Source: Papilionanthe hookeriana x Papilionanthe teres (Eukaryota; Streptophyta; Magnoliopsida; Asparagales; Orchidaceae). From it: DNA of 64,000 nucleotides. Position numbers and translations under genes: made by a program. Of the stretch, positions 1 through 10,162 are shown piece after piece (positions within the stretch are counted from its first letter, which is position 1; the number at the start of each line of letters is the position of its first letter). Under the pieces are notes generated by a model that worked only from the letters and a program-made list of their open reading frames with translations, ran no database searches and was not told the DNA's origin. The DNA is taken from the NCBI GenBank assembly GCA_022702705.1, contig CM040429.1, forward strand, positions 4,952,073-5,016,072, given 5' to 3'.

Positions 1-108
1 CAATCCCGCTTCGCGGCAGTCCGCCGCGGATTCGCTGCTTCGCGAATGCAACGGGCGCAAATTCGCGGTGCGGTAAAGCGACGCATTGCGACTTTGCGCC
101 CCCAAACA
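1..108. other. GC-rich flank left of the MULE, no gene seen
   Basis: Short GC-rich stretch, clearly richer in G+C than the rest of the window, with repeated TTCGCGG and TTCGCG motifs. I see no open frame of note and no family I recognise. It ends where the left terminal inverted repeat of the MULE begins. Confidence 0.4.
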
Positions 109-277
109 GGGAAATTTTTTCCATCAGGACTCCGCACGTACCTCTACGTGCGGAGTCCAATTACAGGAAGCCGTGTGGCATCCTGCCACATATGATGCCA
201 CGTGGCATCCGTGGGTCCCGCTCAGAAGAGAAAACGATTAAATGAGAAAATTTACGACCCGGCCCGAAACCCGGACC
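109..277 (+). repeat. MULE left terminal inverted repeat
   Basis: Runs from GGGAAATTTTTTCCATC to CCCGGACC and matches the reverse complement of 9900-10068 with scattered mismatches. The last ~70 bases (GTGGGTCCCGCTCAGAAGAG onward) are nearly identical between ends. It contains a perfect 14-bp-arm hairpin (127-158) and the 16-bp palindrome GATGCCACGTGGCATC (194-209), which includes a CACGTG G-box. Confidence 0.9.
127..158. repeat. Perfect hairpin in left MULE TIR
   Basis: Fourteen-base arms GGACTCCGCACGTA and TACGTGCGGAGTCC are exact inverses around the 4-base loop CCTC. The matching segment of the right TIR is imperfect. Confidence 0.85.
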
Positions 278-483
278 ATCTGTCGTTCAAAAAAAGCGCT
301 TCGTCTCTCTCGAACCGTAACGCCTTCCGCCATTTACATCTTGCATCTTCTCTAGAATTTCGACGACCATTACGCTGCCCATTATCGCCGGCGACCACAC
401 GAGACACAGGAACGGTGCTAGCGCTAGCGAAGGAGAAGACAATGGCATCCGAGCGGTCGGTTAAGTCAAGGTATGGGGAATTT

Positions 484-567
484 TTTAGGGTTTAGGGTTT
501 AAAGAATTCCTAAAACAAGTCTGAGATATTATTAAACCTCGAGAATACTAGGGTTTAGGGTTTAGGG
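484..567. repeat. Interstitial telomere-like TTTAGGG motifs
   Basis: Two short clusters of the plant telomere heptamer, around 484-502 and 549-567, each with two to three near-consecutive TTTAGGG units, separated by unrelated sequence. They lie in the left MULE arm, so they are more likely telobox-type or repeat-derived motifs than an old chromosome end. Confidence 0.75.
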
Positions 568-779
568 CATTCAAAAAAGTAAATTTTGAATCATGAATTA
601 CTATAAAGCATGAATAACACAACAATAATACACAAGTAACACACCAATAGGGTTGCAATAACCGAGTAAAACATTTTTTTTTGTGTTTTTATTGTATTAC
701 TCTATGTAATAATTTTCTTAGTCAATAACCGACATCCTAAATAAAGCAATAACATTAATTAAACATTGTTTTATATGTG

Positions 780-1560
780 TTTTTGTTGTATTATTATCGT
801 ATTATTACCGTGTTATTAATGTATTATTCATGTTCTAGGGCTGTGCAATTCAAGTATTATTAATGTGTTACATTAGTTGATGTGCTTCTGTTGTATTCAT
901 GTGTTATTAGTATGTCTTTAGGGTAGTGATTTCTGCTATTATTATTGTGTTATTTTAGTGTTATAACAGTGTTATTCATGTATTATTAGTGTGTAATTCA
1001 TGTGTGATTAATGTTTTATTAATGTGTTACTTTAGTTGATGTATGTTGGTCATGTTTTCACCTGTTATTCTTAGGTGTTGTTTGATGTGTTATTCCTGTG
1101 TTATTCATGTGTTATTCCTGTTACTCCTATGTTATTCATGTATTATTCATGTGGTATTCCTGGGTTATTCGTAATATTCCAGTGTTACTCCTGTGTTATT
1201 CCTGTGCTATTTCTGTGTTATTCCTGTGATATTTCTGTGCTTTTCCTGTGCTATGATTGTGTTATTCCTGTGTTATTCCTGTGTTATTGATGAATTTATG
1301 TTGTATGGTTGTGTTATTCATGTAGCCATGTTTTAGTCTGATTTATTTTGATGTGTTATCCTCTGTTCATGTGTTATTCTTTAGTGTTGAGGTTATTATT
1401 ATTTTTTTTAATGTGTTATTTATGTGTTATTCCTGTATTATTTTTGTGTTTTTCATGTATTATTGTTCTATAAATTTCGATGTATTTCTGTTGTCTGGTT
1501 GTGTTATTCACGTATTATTGTTTTAAGTTGATTTATTTTGATGTGTTATACAATTTTCAT
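780..1560 (+). repeat. Degenerate GTGTTATTcctg tandem array (left MULE arm)
   Basis: A long array of ~10-13-bp degenerate units built on TGTGTTATTCCTG and TGTGTTATTCATG. Open frames across it encode only low-complexity CYSCVIP-like peptides and are by-products of the repeat. The same motif occurs inverted in the right arm (AATAACACC, ~8870-9560) and again at 5500-6240. Confidence 0.8.
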
Positions 1561-1599
1561 GAGTCATATGTGTGTTATTTATGCATAATTTTGTTCATT

Positions 1600-4500
1600 T
1601 TTCGGGATAATGAGCGCAAGGACCTTCAACTGCGGATGTCGTCCATCCGTAGTGAGGGCGTATCTTGGATGGACTCGGGCATCGTATTTCCGAGCGGATC
1701 GTAAATAACTTAAGGGAAATGAGGATCTACAATTTTTTGACATGCCCCTATCCTCGAGACAACGTTCTCACTTTGCATATTTTGAGATGTTGGGATAACG
1801 GGAGGAGGGTTTTCGGATTTGGTGGGAAAGAGGTGAGGCTAGAAGGCGACCACGTGGCCTTGTTGCTTGGCATGCCGAACGGAGGAGAGCGGGTTGCATG
1901 GAAGAGAAGTGGACTAGGCTGCGGAGGATGCCAAAACAATAAAGGAACAATTGGCGGCTTTCTTTGCGGAGGGAGCATCCGCCCCTCCTTTTGAGCATGT
2001 TGTATATAAAATTTACGTTAACTAACCTATTCTTTCCTTCTAGCAATTTTCATGTGCACGTAGAGCTTGCTGCATTTGCTGATGATGCACAGGCCTTCCC
2101 CTCCTTTAATTGGCCTGCTGCCATATGTGAAATGCTATTGGAACAAGTCACCACAGCGTACACAAAATTAAAGGATAATAAATCATTGGGATATATCCAA
2201 GGTTTCGTGTTTCTGCTTACGGTATGTAATTCTTTAAAACATTTCATTATGAGTTTTAGTTTTATTGTTTTTTTCTCTTACATTAATGGTTATTGTGTAT
2301 GATGTATCCAGCTATGGTTTTACGAGATAACATCACTGGTGACTCATGCCGCCCCTGAGGCTCGACCACGCATGCTGAGATGGCCCACAAGTCATGGACA
2401 GATTGCGAAGCAGGTTCATGAAGCATTTAGGGGTCTTCATCCTTCACAGGTTCGTAATTCATTGCATTAAATTAATTGTAAATGGTTATACAATGACATT
2501 TAATTTCATTGCGAGTCGATGACGCATTCTTGGATTTGAGGGATGACGAAGTACATCTCGCTCTCAAATCGGGATCGAAGACCACGTACTCCTCCGAGGC
2601 CTCGCCCACGGCACGAGATCGAGGCGGGACCATCCTCAGAGCGGTCTCAGTGTCGAGTGAGATGACCCGGTGATTGGTCGAGCGGGTGGTCCTGCTGATA
2701 ATGAAGCTATGTATGAGGCGATGAGACATAACCACCAAGTGACCTTAAATATTCGGGACAGATTGGACTCACATGACATACAGCTGCATACCATATCTGA
2801 TGCCGTTACCAATCTCACAGTCCTTGTAAATAGGTTGGTTGAGAACACAGCTGATAAGGAGGTTGAGAATGAGCAGTCCAGTAGCAGTTCCCGAAAGAGG
2901 TCTTTTGAGCCGCCGGTCACTCAGTACCAGTTCAGACGAAGACCTAGGGTAGCTGATGTAGAGGATCCTGTACATATTGATGATCCCTCTCCGACATTAC
3001 CTGACAGAGATACAATACTATACTACATACCGCTGAGGCTGATTTGCAGACGGATGATCCCAAAGTGGCCCAAGCGCCTGATTTGCAGGTTGATGCTACT
3101 GCAGTGGCCCAAGAGGCCCATGTGCATCTTCAGGATTTGACGATTCTGTCGAAGAGGTCGATGTGCATGCGAGGATCCCGCGGTGGCCATAGAGGCCGAT
3201 CTTCGGATCGATGCTCCCGCGGTGGCCCAGCGGTCGATCTTCGGGTTGAAGCTCCCGCATTGGCCCAAGAGGCCCATGTGCATCTTCAGGATTCGACAGT
3301 CACCGAAGAGGTCGATGTGCATACTGAGGATCCCGCAGTGGTCATAGAGGCTGATCTTCAGATCGATGCTCCCGCATTGGCCCAAGCGGCTGATCTTCAG
3401 GTTGATGCTCCCGCAGTGGCCCGAGAGGCCCATGTGCATCATGAGGATCCGATAGTGGCCAAAGACGCCTATTTTCATAGTGGTGATCCGACAGTGGCCC
3501 AAGAGGGCAGTGCTCATATTGATCCTCCAAAAGTCGACCAAGAGGAAGACCCCGATGAAGTCGACAGAGCAATAAAGAGTATGTTGGTTTTCATATCGGT
3601 GAGTACTACATGATTTTATTTGAACAGTGCGATCTACTTTCCTTGTATGTTTGCTAAAAACATATTTTGTATTGCAGACTCATCTTGTGCCATCAGGTAA
3701 ACCAGTTGATGCCCAAGAGAGTGATGGGCAAGGCAACGAAGAAGTGGAAGAAAGCATAGAAATATCTAGTCCGAGTTCTGGTGAGATCCAACGCGCAGAA
3801 GCTGTAAGTACATAATAAAGTTTAAGTAGAATTTATGTATTATCCATTTCTTTAAGAAAACATTGAAATATATAGTCCATGTCTTTATGCAAAGCCGTCC
3901 TCCAACTGGACCTATTGATTATCCTGACAAATCTTTAATACCACATGAAATGCAAGAAGTCATCGATGATTGCATTGCAAGACACCCAAATCTGTAAGTT
4001 AATGTGAACATTTAATTTCAATTGGTGCACTTGTTTTTAAACTTAATTTGAGTTAACGTAGACGTCTGGTTATCAATGCAGTAGCGATATTGTGTTGTAT
4101 CGAGGAGGCATTATGATTGATAGAATAGCCCTATCAGATCTCCTGCTGCATAAGTCTATCGGGAATGAGCACATAGATCTTTTTGCCACGCTATTGCGGG
4201 AACGAACACTGAGAAGACCTGATCTATACCGGCCTTACCTATATGTTTCACCACAATATCTGGTAATATTTTGAGACAGTATAATTTGCATGAATTTTTT
4301 TAAAAATTTTGCTAAACTTAAACTAATTATGTTATTCAGATGCACAAGAAATACGACAACAACGAACAATTTGTTAATCACATAAATGCGGAGACTTTAC
4401 ATGACACGAAGACTATATTGTTTCCAATTGTACATAACGATCACTGAATTTTGTTGGTGCACGAAATCAATAAGTTTAGATGGAGAATTTATGACTCCCT

Positions 4501-4852
4501 TCCGAAGCCGACTCATAAGGCCTATGCTCAACAAGTTGTAAGTTAAAACAGCTCTTTCAAATATTATTTCAAAATCAGATTTATTATTTCAAATTTTATT
4601 TCAAGTTATTCCAAATATTATTTCATAACAACTCATAATAACACACATGTTACAATTTACTATTCTAATCGTTCAAGCTTATTCAATTGTTCGCAGCACA
4701 TTGTGGACATCTTTTCAAGGCAAGAATCGTCAATTAGCCTCATGCAATAGTATCTGCTGCACCAGCACAATCAAACAGCGTTGACTGTGGGATGTTTGTG
4801 TGCAAGTTCATGGAAACAGTCGTGCTGGCCCAAGAACCCGATTGAAAACAAT
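1600..4852 (+). pseudogene. MULE-borne Ulp1 (C48) protease-type gene, broken
   Basis: Reading through plausible introns, the + strand encodes an N-terminal region with an FGGKEVRLEGDHVALLLGMP-like segment (1665-1930). Then come a conserved block ending LGYIQGFVFLLT (2043-2222), a coiled-coil-like stretch (2670-2850), a repetitive acidic linker (3030-3580) and a C-terminal Ulp1 domain. Within the last, FPIVHNDH followed by a stop (4423-4449) corresponds to the catalytic His-Trp region, YDSLP (4489-4503) carries the Asp/Ser region, and VDCGMFVC (~4779-4802) carries the catalytic Cys. Defects: TGA in place of the expected Trp codon after the His, a further TAG plus frameshift near 4747-4775, and frameshifts near 1670 and 3030. 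Family: SUMO-specific cysteine proteases captured by MULEs. No active protease is expected from this copy. Confidence 0.7.
3030..3580 (+). repeat. 13-14-residue coding minisatellite in Ulp1-type gene
   Basis: Units of about 39-42 bp encode variants of DAPAVAQEAHVHLQ, DAPALAQAADLQV and EDPAVVIEADLQI, about a dozen in a row, mostly in one frame. Around 3130-3240 the same unit type is readable in a different frame (EDPAVAIEADLRIDAPAVAQ), so the array has suffered two compensating indels. The acidic, Val/Ala-rich repeat would form a flexible linker before the protease domain. Confidence 0.7.
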
Positions 4853-5300
4853 ACTTAAAATGGCAGTTGAAAATGTTAAGATTCATGACAGAATTTGCTT
4901 ATGATATCTGCAACCTGGCGAGAACTTAAAATGTATAGATAATGGGTTAAATTTGCAAATGTATAGAAAATGTATATAGATTTTGGGTGGTACATATGTA
5001 AATAGAATTTGGTTAAATCTGCAACTGTATAGAAAATGGTTAAATCTGCAAATAAAAACAATATATCTTCAATTAAAATATTAGAGTTTAAATTATTTGA
5101 TTTATTAAATATTACTTTTATTTTGGAAATTAAAAAACTCAAAATATAAATGTTTCTGAAAAATATTTCTATTTGTATGCTATAAATATTTCAAAAAAAT
5201 ATATATTTGTATGTTGTAAATATTTGTATTTGTATGTTTGTTTACGGAAGTACGAACATTATATTTGTATGCTTATAAATATCTCTAATAAGATATATAT
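4853..5300. other. AT-rich MULE interior, no gene seen
   Basis: AT-rich spacer after the Ulp1-type gene with short direct repeats (TTAAATCTGCAA near 4950-5060 and ATATTTGTATG near 5170-5280). I see no coding potential. Confidence 0.4.
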
Positions 5301-5309
5301 TATATTAGA

Positions 5310-5490
5310 ATAATGCGTTTTTTATCAAAGTAACACGATTTTTTTATGATTTTTTGCGGCAGTAACACGATTAATTGCCGATTTGTAGCCAGAATATTCC
5401 ATAGTAACACGATTATTTGCCAAGCAAAAGCCGCGGTAACACAGGCTTTTATGAGAGTCAAACGCGCGGTAACACGAGTACGATCCTATA
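5310..5490 (+). repeat. Interspersed GTAACACGATT motif cluster
   Basis: Five or six copies of a GTAACACG(A/G) motif spaced about 25-45 bp apart, each set in a short imperfect unit. Related in sequence to the GTGTTAT repeats elsewhere in the element. Confidence 0.6.
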
Positions 5491-5641
5491 TGTTGTACTC
5501 ACGCATTATTTACGTGTTATTATGGGTTATTCAGTTATTAGTTACCATATATTTATCATTCTATTATACTGGTGTTTTTAGACTTATTATGGACGTATTA
5601 TTTACATATTATTTTTGTGTTATTCAGGTATTATTTACGTG

Positions 5642-6240
5642 TTATTTGTGATTATCCTTGTATTTTTTATCAGAAAATTAACGTTGTATTATTTTTTGCG
5701 CGTTACTTATATTGAGGTTACCCTAGTATTATTTATCAGACATTCATATTTCTGTTATTTTGGTGTTATTAACGTATTATTTACGTGTTATCCGGGGTTG
5801 ACGTGGTATTACTTACCAGAAAAATATCGTTGTATTATTCCGGTGTTATTGGCGTAATATTTGCGTATTATTTACGTGTTATTGGGTGTTATACAGGTAT
5901 TACTTACGTGTTATTTGTGGTTATCCTTGTATTATTTATCAGAAAATTAACGTTGTATTATTTTTGGCGTATTACTTATATTGGGGTTACCCTAGTATTA
6001 TTTATCAGACATTCATGTTTCTGTTATTTTGGTGTTATTAACGTATTATTTAAGTGTTATATGGGGTTGACGTGGTATTACTTACCAGAAAAATATCGTT
6101 GTATTATTCCGGTGTTGTTGGCGTAATATTTGCGTATTATTTACGTGTTATTGGGTGTTATACAAGTATTACTTACGTGTTATTTGTGGTTATCCTTGTA
6201 TTATTTATCAGAAAATTATACTTGTATTATTCTGGTATTA
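5642..6240 (+). repeat. 269-bp tandem repeat, ~2.2 copies
   Basis: The unit beginning TTATTTGTGGTTATCCTTGT recurs at 5642, 5911 and 6180, giving an exact 269-bp period twice and a partial third copy. The unit is itself made of GTATTATTTA/GTGTTATT submotifs. Copies differ by few bases, so the duplication is young relative to other decay in the element. Confidence 0.9.
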
Positions 6241-6413
6241 TTAGTTGTTAGCTTACAAAAGCAATTCATAAACTAAGCAAAACAGGGACTGAATTATTTC
6301 TCCAACAAACAATAAACTAAATAATTTGTCAAACATAAATACATCTATAACAAACTGGGACCTAAACAACAATAAATACATCTATATCATACAGAAACCC
6401 AAACAACATATCA

Positions 6414-9400
6414 CTAACTCGTGGAATCCATTAGCATTCCAGTGTATGTACCGACTGGTTGCGTTTCATAGTATTCCTGCAATACAATATCAAAAACGGT
6501 TAAACATGAATTGCATAATCCTATCGAAGAACCAACTGAATTGAATAAATTGAACGCACCTGTGTAAGACAATCTGTCAACATTTCCTCGAATATATTAA
6601 CAGCTTCACGGCTAGATGACCCATGTTGTTCATTTCCTGAAAGCAAAGCAGAAAATTATTTACCAGAAGAGAACAAAACTCAACATACTTAGAAAGAAAG
6701 CATCGCTTAAACAACGACTTCTTACTTTTGCATTTCTTAGTTTTTTTCCCAATATCCTTTCAATCTCGATGTTGAGACTCCTTTCGGTCGCATCTTTGCG
6801 GGGTCGTCAACAGAAAGTCCTAGTTTTGGAATTCTTTTCTTCTTCGTCTATGTTCAGATTTCTTCCCTGCTAGAACGTCAGCAAGGCCAACAGATAGTTT
6901 TTTAAATGTCGTCCACAACAACTCCTCCGCTGCATCATGTCCTTGTGCCATATTTATGAGTTGATAAGCAAATTTCTCAGAACTGGACTTGAATAACAAT
7001 GCACTTGATGAAACATTGTTCACATTCGAATTTCTCATATCTCTACATCCATGCCTATTGTAGATATCCCTTTTAGCATTTTTAGACCAGTATGATAAGA
7101 AATACTTATATGGAATCACCTTTATTTTCACAACATTGAGCACAAATAGAGCATGGGAGCACAAAAGTCCCATCATCTCAAATTTTTTGCAAGTACATGT
7201 AACCTCAGCACTAACTCTGTCGACTAATACAGTCCACGGCTGCATTGTCCCCTCCTCATCCAAACTCATTACATTGTATTTACCATCGCTATCCGCAGAT
7301 AATTCAGCTGTAAGCCCACATAATCCATTCATTAGCTCTTCTTCAAACATTAAATAAAGCTTCCTTATATAGAATGCAGCTGCTTGCCTCAAGACGGGAT
7401 TGCTTTTAACCATGGGCTTTGTGACGGACTGACCGCATTTGAAATCTTCATCTTTCTCGTTGCGACGCCAAGATTTCATGATGGTTTCAAGTCCAATGAA
7501 ACAATCCGTTAGAGAGCTAGTTGGTTTTGTAACATTATGACATATATTATTTGTTGACTCACTCCTCTGTGTCGATAAGATTCCCATACCGAATACATCC
7601 TTATTAAATGCTGTTGACCATCTGTGCCTGTGACGATACATTTCAGCCAACCACGTATTATTCTGAAGTTCCCCAACTTCAATCATTAATGACCAAGTTT
7701 CTTCGAAATCCACCTCGGTGTCACACTTACTCATGCATTTATAAAAAATACCACAAATGCTCTTAGTACGAACTCCACAATTCACCTTTTAAGGAAGTTT
7801 TTTATGGATATGCCATTGACATAATCTGTGACGTGTCTGAGGGAAGCACTCTGCAATGGCTCTTGCCATTGCTTGATCCTGATCGGTAAATATTGTTACT
7901 GGGTGCTTCTCTCCCATTATTCGAGCAAAAGATTTGAAAAGCCACACGAATGAATCGGTGGTTTCATCGGACAGAAATCCAACTCCAAATAGTACGTTAC
8001 GCAGGTGGTGGTTAACCCCACAAATGGAGCGCGGCATAAGTTATATTTATTTAATCTGTAGCTTGTGTCAAATATTATCACATCCCCAAAACAATCATAA
8101 TCCAACCCGGACAATCCATCGCTCCAGAAAATGTTTGTTAGCCTTCCAGACTCATCTGTTTGGAAATCCCAAGCAAACATGCTATCACCAGTCTGCCTTT
8201 CCATGAACAGCTGTATTAGTGCATTGACATCTCCCTGCTCAATTTTCTGTCTTCTTTCTCTTTGAATGAAATTATGTGCATCTGTCTTGGTGCATTCCAA
8301 ATTCTCTACACCACCAACCTCCGAAGCAATGAAATTGTATGCATCTGTTGCTCTGATTCCCACACCTGTCATGGATCTTAAGACATCTGCATTCAACTCA
8401 CTTATCATTCTGCTCGAACGAAGATGTTTATCACCACTTTCAGTCAAATGATGGTTGTGATTTTCAATGAATTTTGCCATCGTCCGAGTTGCCCTCGAGT
8501 CGACCGCAAATCGAACCATGACCTTACAACCGGTCCTCGTGTTCGATTTTTGTACTTAACGTTCTCCGTGTTGTTAGGCTCTTTCTTGTAGCCGACTTTC
8601 CCGCATATATAATCTTTGCTCTTCGGTTTCTGGAGTTGGGCCGATAGCTAGTGTGGTCCTTCCGAACGGTGAACCCTACGTGATGTGCATAGATACGATA
8701 GCTTTCATAAGCTTCTCCCTCATTGCGGACGTTGCTTCTCAAAAACATCTCTGTAATTCTCTGGATTGCAAGGTTCTGTAGCCTCACCTGACTGCATATT
8801 TGATGAATATATTTATACAACGTTAGACATTGTCAAAAGAGCATAAAAAAGCCATGATAACATCAGAATAATACTTCAATAATAGGACCAGCATAACAAC
8901 ACTCCCACACCAGAATAACACCACAATAATACAAACGTAACTACCGTAATAACACCAACATATTAATTCATCTTCTTAAAGTAAACCCATAGAAAAATCC
9001 CTAAACCTATATCAAAGCCATAGACCAACTAAAAATCACAGCAGCACCTTGGTAACACCTTAAACACAAAATTTTATTCAGCTTAGACAAAATAACACTA
9101 AAATAACACCAGAATAACACCACAATAATACAAACGTAACTACCGTAATAACACCAACATATTAATTCATCTTCTTCAAAGTAAACTCTATAGAAAAATC
9201 CTTAAACCTATATCAAAGACATAGACCAACTAAAAATCACAGCAACACCTTGGTAACACCTTAAACACAAAATTTTATTCAACTTACACAAAATAACACT
9301 AAAATAACACCAGAATAATACCACAATAATACAAACGTAACTACCGTAATAACACCAACATATTAATTCATCTTCTTCAAAGTAAACCCTATAGAAAAAT

Positions 9401-9746
9401 CCCTAAACCTATATCAAAGCCATAAACAAACTAAACATCACAGCAGCACCTTAGTAACACCTTAAACACAATATTTTATTCAACTTACACAAAATAACAC
9501 TAAAATAACACCAAAATAACACCAAAATAACACCACAATAATACAAACGTAACTTCCGTAATAACACCAACATATTAATTCATCTTCTTCAATGTAAACC
9601 CTAGAGAAAATTCCCTAAACCTATATCAAAGCCATAAACCAACTAACGTAAAGTAAAACAAAAAAATAACAAGTACTCACTTCAATTGCTTCGAAATTAA
9701 GGGAAAATGATGGGGGGTTTAAATCCTCAAGCATTTCACCGTCCAT
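6414..9746 (-). pseudogene. FAR1/MURA-type MULE transposase, decayed
   Basis: Reading from 9746 down: a possible first exon (9681-9746, ATG at 9746, donor GTGAGT) and a repeat-filled intron. Next comes a FAR1-type zinc-binding region (~8480-8800, ending TGCKVMVRF in a shifted frame). The MULE transposase core (~7790-8519) includes FDTSYRLNKYN and FTDQDQAMARAIAECFPQ followed by RLCQWHIHKKLP. The last main exon (6820-7788) carries a SWIM zinc finger CTCKKFEMMGLLCSH. Two small 3' exons with good splice sites follow (6561-6636 and 6414-6482, ending MDSTS stop). Defects: frameshifts near 8525-8610 and 8005-8020, an in-frame TAA at 7789-7791 where relatives have Glu (KLPxK), and a frameshift before the C-terminal GRPKG-type tail (~6800). 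The family cuts and pastes MULE DNA, but this copy cannot encode an intact protein. Confidence 0.8.
8905..9620 (-). repeat. ~200-bp tandem repeat, four copies (right MULE arm)
   Basis: The marker CACAATAATACAAACGTAAC recurs at 8922, 9121, 9322 and 9534, so periods are 199, 201 and 212 bp. The third-to-fourth interval is longer because an AATAACACCA unit is added. Each copy includes AATAACACC clusters (inverse of GGTGTTATT) and one CCCTAAACC. The array lies in the predicted first intron of the transposase gene. Confidence 0.9.
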
Positions 9747-9899
9747 GGAGAACAAAATTTTTTCGAATCCCTGGACACTAAGGTGCAAATAGAAGAACTC
9801 GAGCTCAAAAAAAAAAAAAACCCGCAATCCAACAAGACTTATCTTCCATTTCGCGGCAAATTATTTTGATCGGAGCGGAACGATGCGTGAAAATATTTC

Positions 9900-10068
9900 G
9901 GTCCGGTTTCGGGCCGGGTCGTAAATTTTCTCATTTAATCGTTTTCTCTTCTGAGCGGGACCCACAGACGCCACGTGGCATCATACGTGGCAGTATGCCA
10001 CGCGACGTCCTATAATTGGATTCCACACGTAGAGTTAGGTGCTGAGTCTTGATGGAAAAATTTTCCCC
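9900..10068 (-). repeat. MULE right terminal inverted repeat
   Basis: Reverse complement of the left TIR, ending TTGATGGAAAAATTTTCCCC. The counterpart of the left hairpin is degraded here, but the CCACGTGG core with its CACGTG G-box is kept at 9972-9979. Its outer end lies 95 bp before the ATG of the metalloprotease-like gene, so it sits in that gene's 5' leader or core promoter. Confidence 0.9.
9973..9978. promoter_or_regulatory. G-box CACGTG in MULE TIR upstream of host gene
   Basis: CACGTG inside GCCACGTGGCATC, 185 bp upstream of the metalloprotease-like ATG. The G-box is the core site for plant bZIP and bHLH factors. Whether it acts on the host gene is inference from position only. Confidence 0.4.
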
Positions 10069-10162
10069 AAACTGGCCCTTCTTCTGAATGTAGTCGCGGT
10101 CGGGAGAATAGACCGATACTTGAACCGCCACTACACATAGTTTCTTCCACCTCTGCACTCCC

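Larger units (their letters stand above)
109..10068. mobile_element. Mutator-like element (MULE) with Ulp1 cargo, ~10 kb
   Basis: Two ~169-bp terminal inverted repeats face each other at 109-277 and 9900-10068. Between them lie a FAR1/MURA-like transposase (- strand, ~6414-9746) and a Ulp1-protease-type gene (+ strand, ~1600-4852). MULEs with long TIRs that carry a Ulp1 gene are a known plant class (Kaki-type or KI-MULE). Both genes are broken by stops and frameshifts, so this copy is probably not autonomous. The target duplication is not resolved cleanly, but CCCCAAAC occurs at both edges (102-109 and 10065-10072). The subterminal arms are filled with GTGTTATT-type repeats in inverted orientation. 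Confidence 0.85.

Noticed and set aside
1..108. Plastid or bacterial insertion suggested by GC content
   Set aside because: Too short, and no recognisable gene or tRNA/rRNA match.
202..495. 97-codon open frame at the left MULE end
   Set aside because: It starts inside the terminal inverted repeat and shows no domain; the frame reflects TIR composition.
1075..1290. Hydrophobic Cys/Tyr-rich frame (also frames within 5615-6251)
   Set aside because: Produced by the GTGTTATTCCTG repeats; low complexity, no start context, no homology.
780..1560. CRISPR-like regularly repeated array (also 8905-9620)
   Set aside because: Units are degenerate and contiguous without spacers, in a plant transposon; there are no Cas genes.
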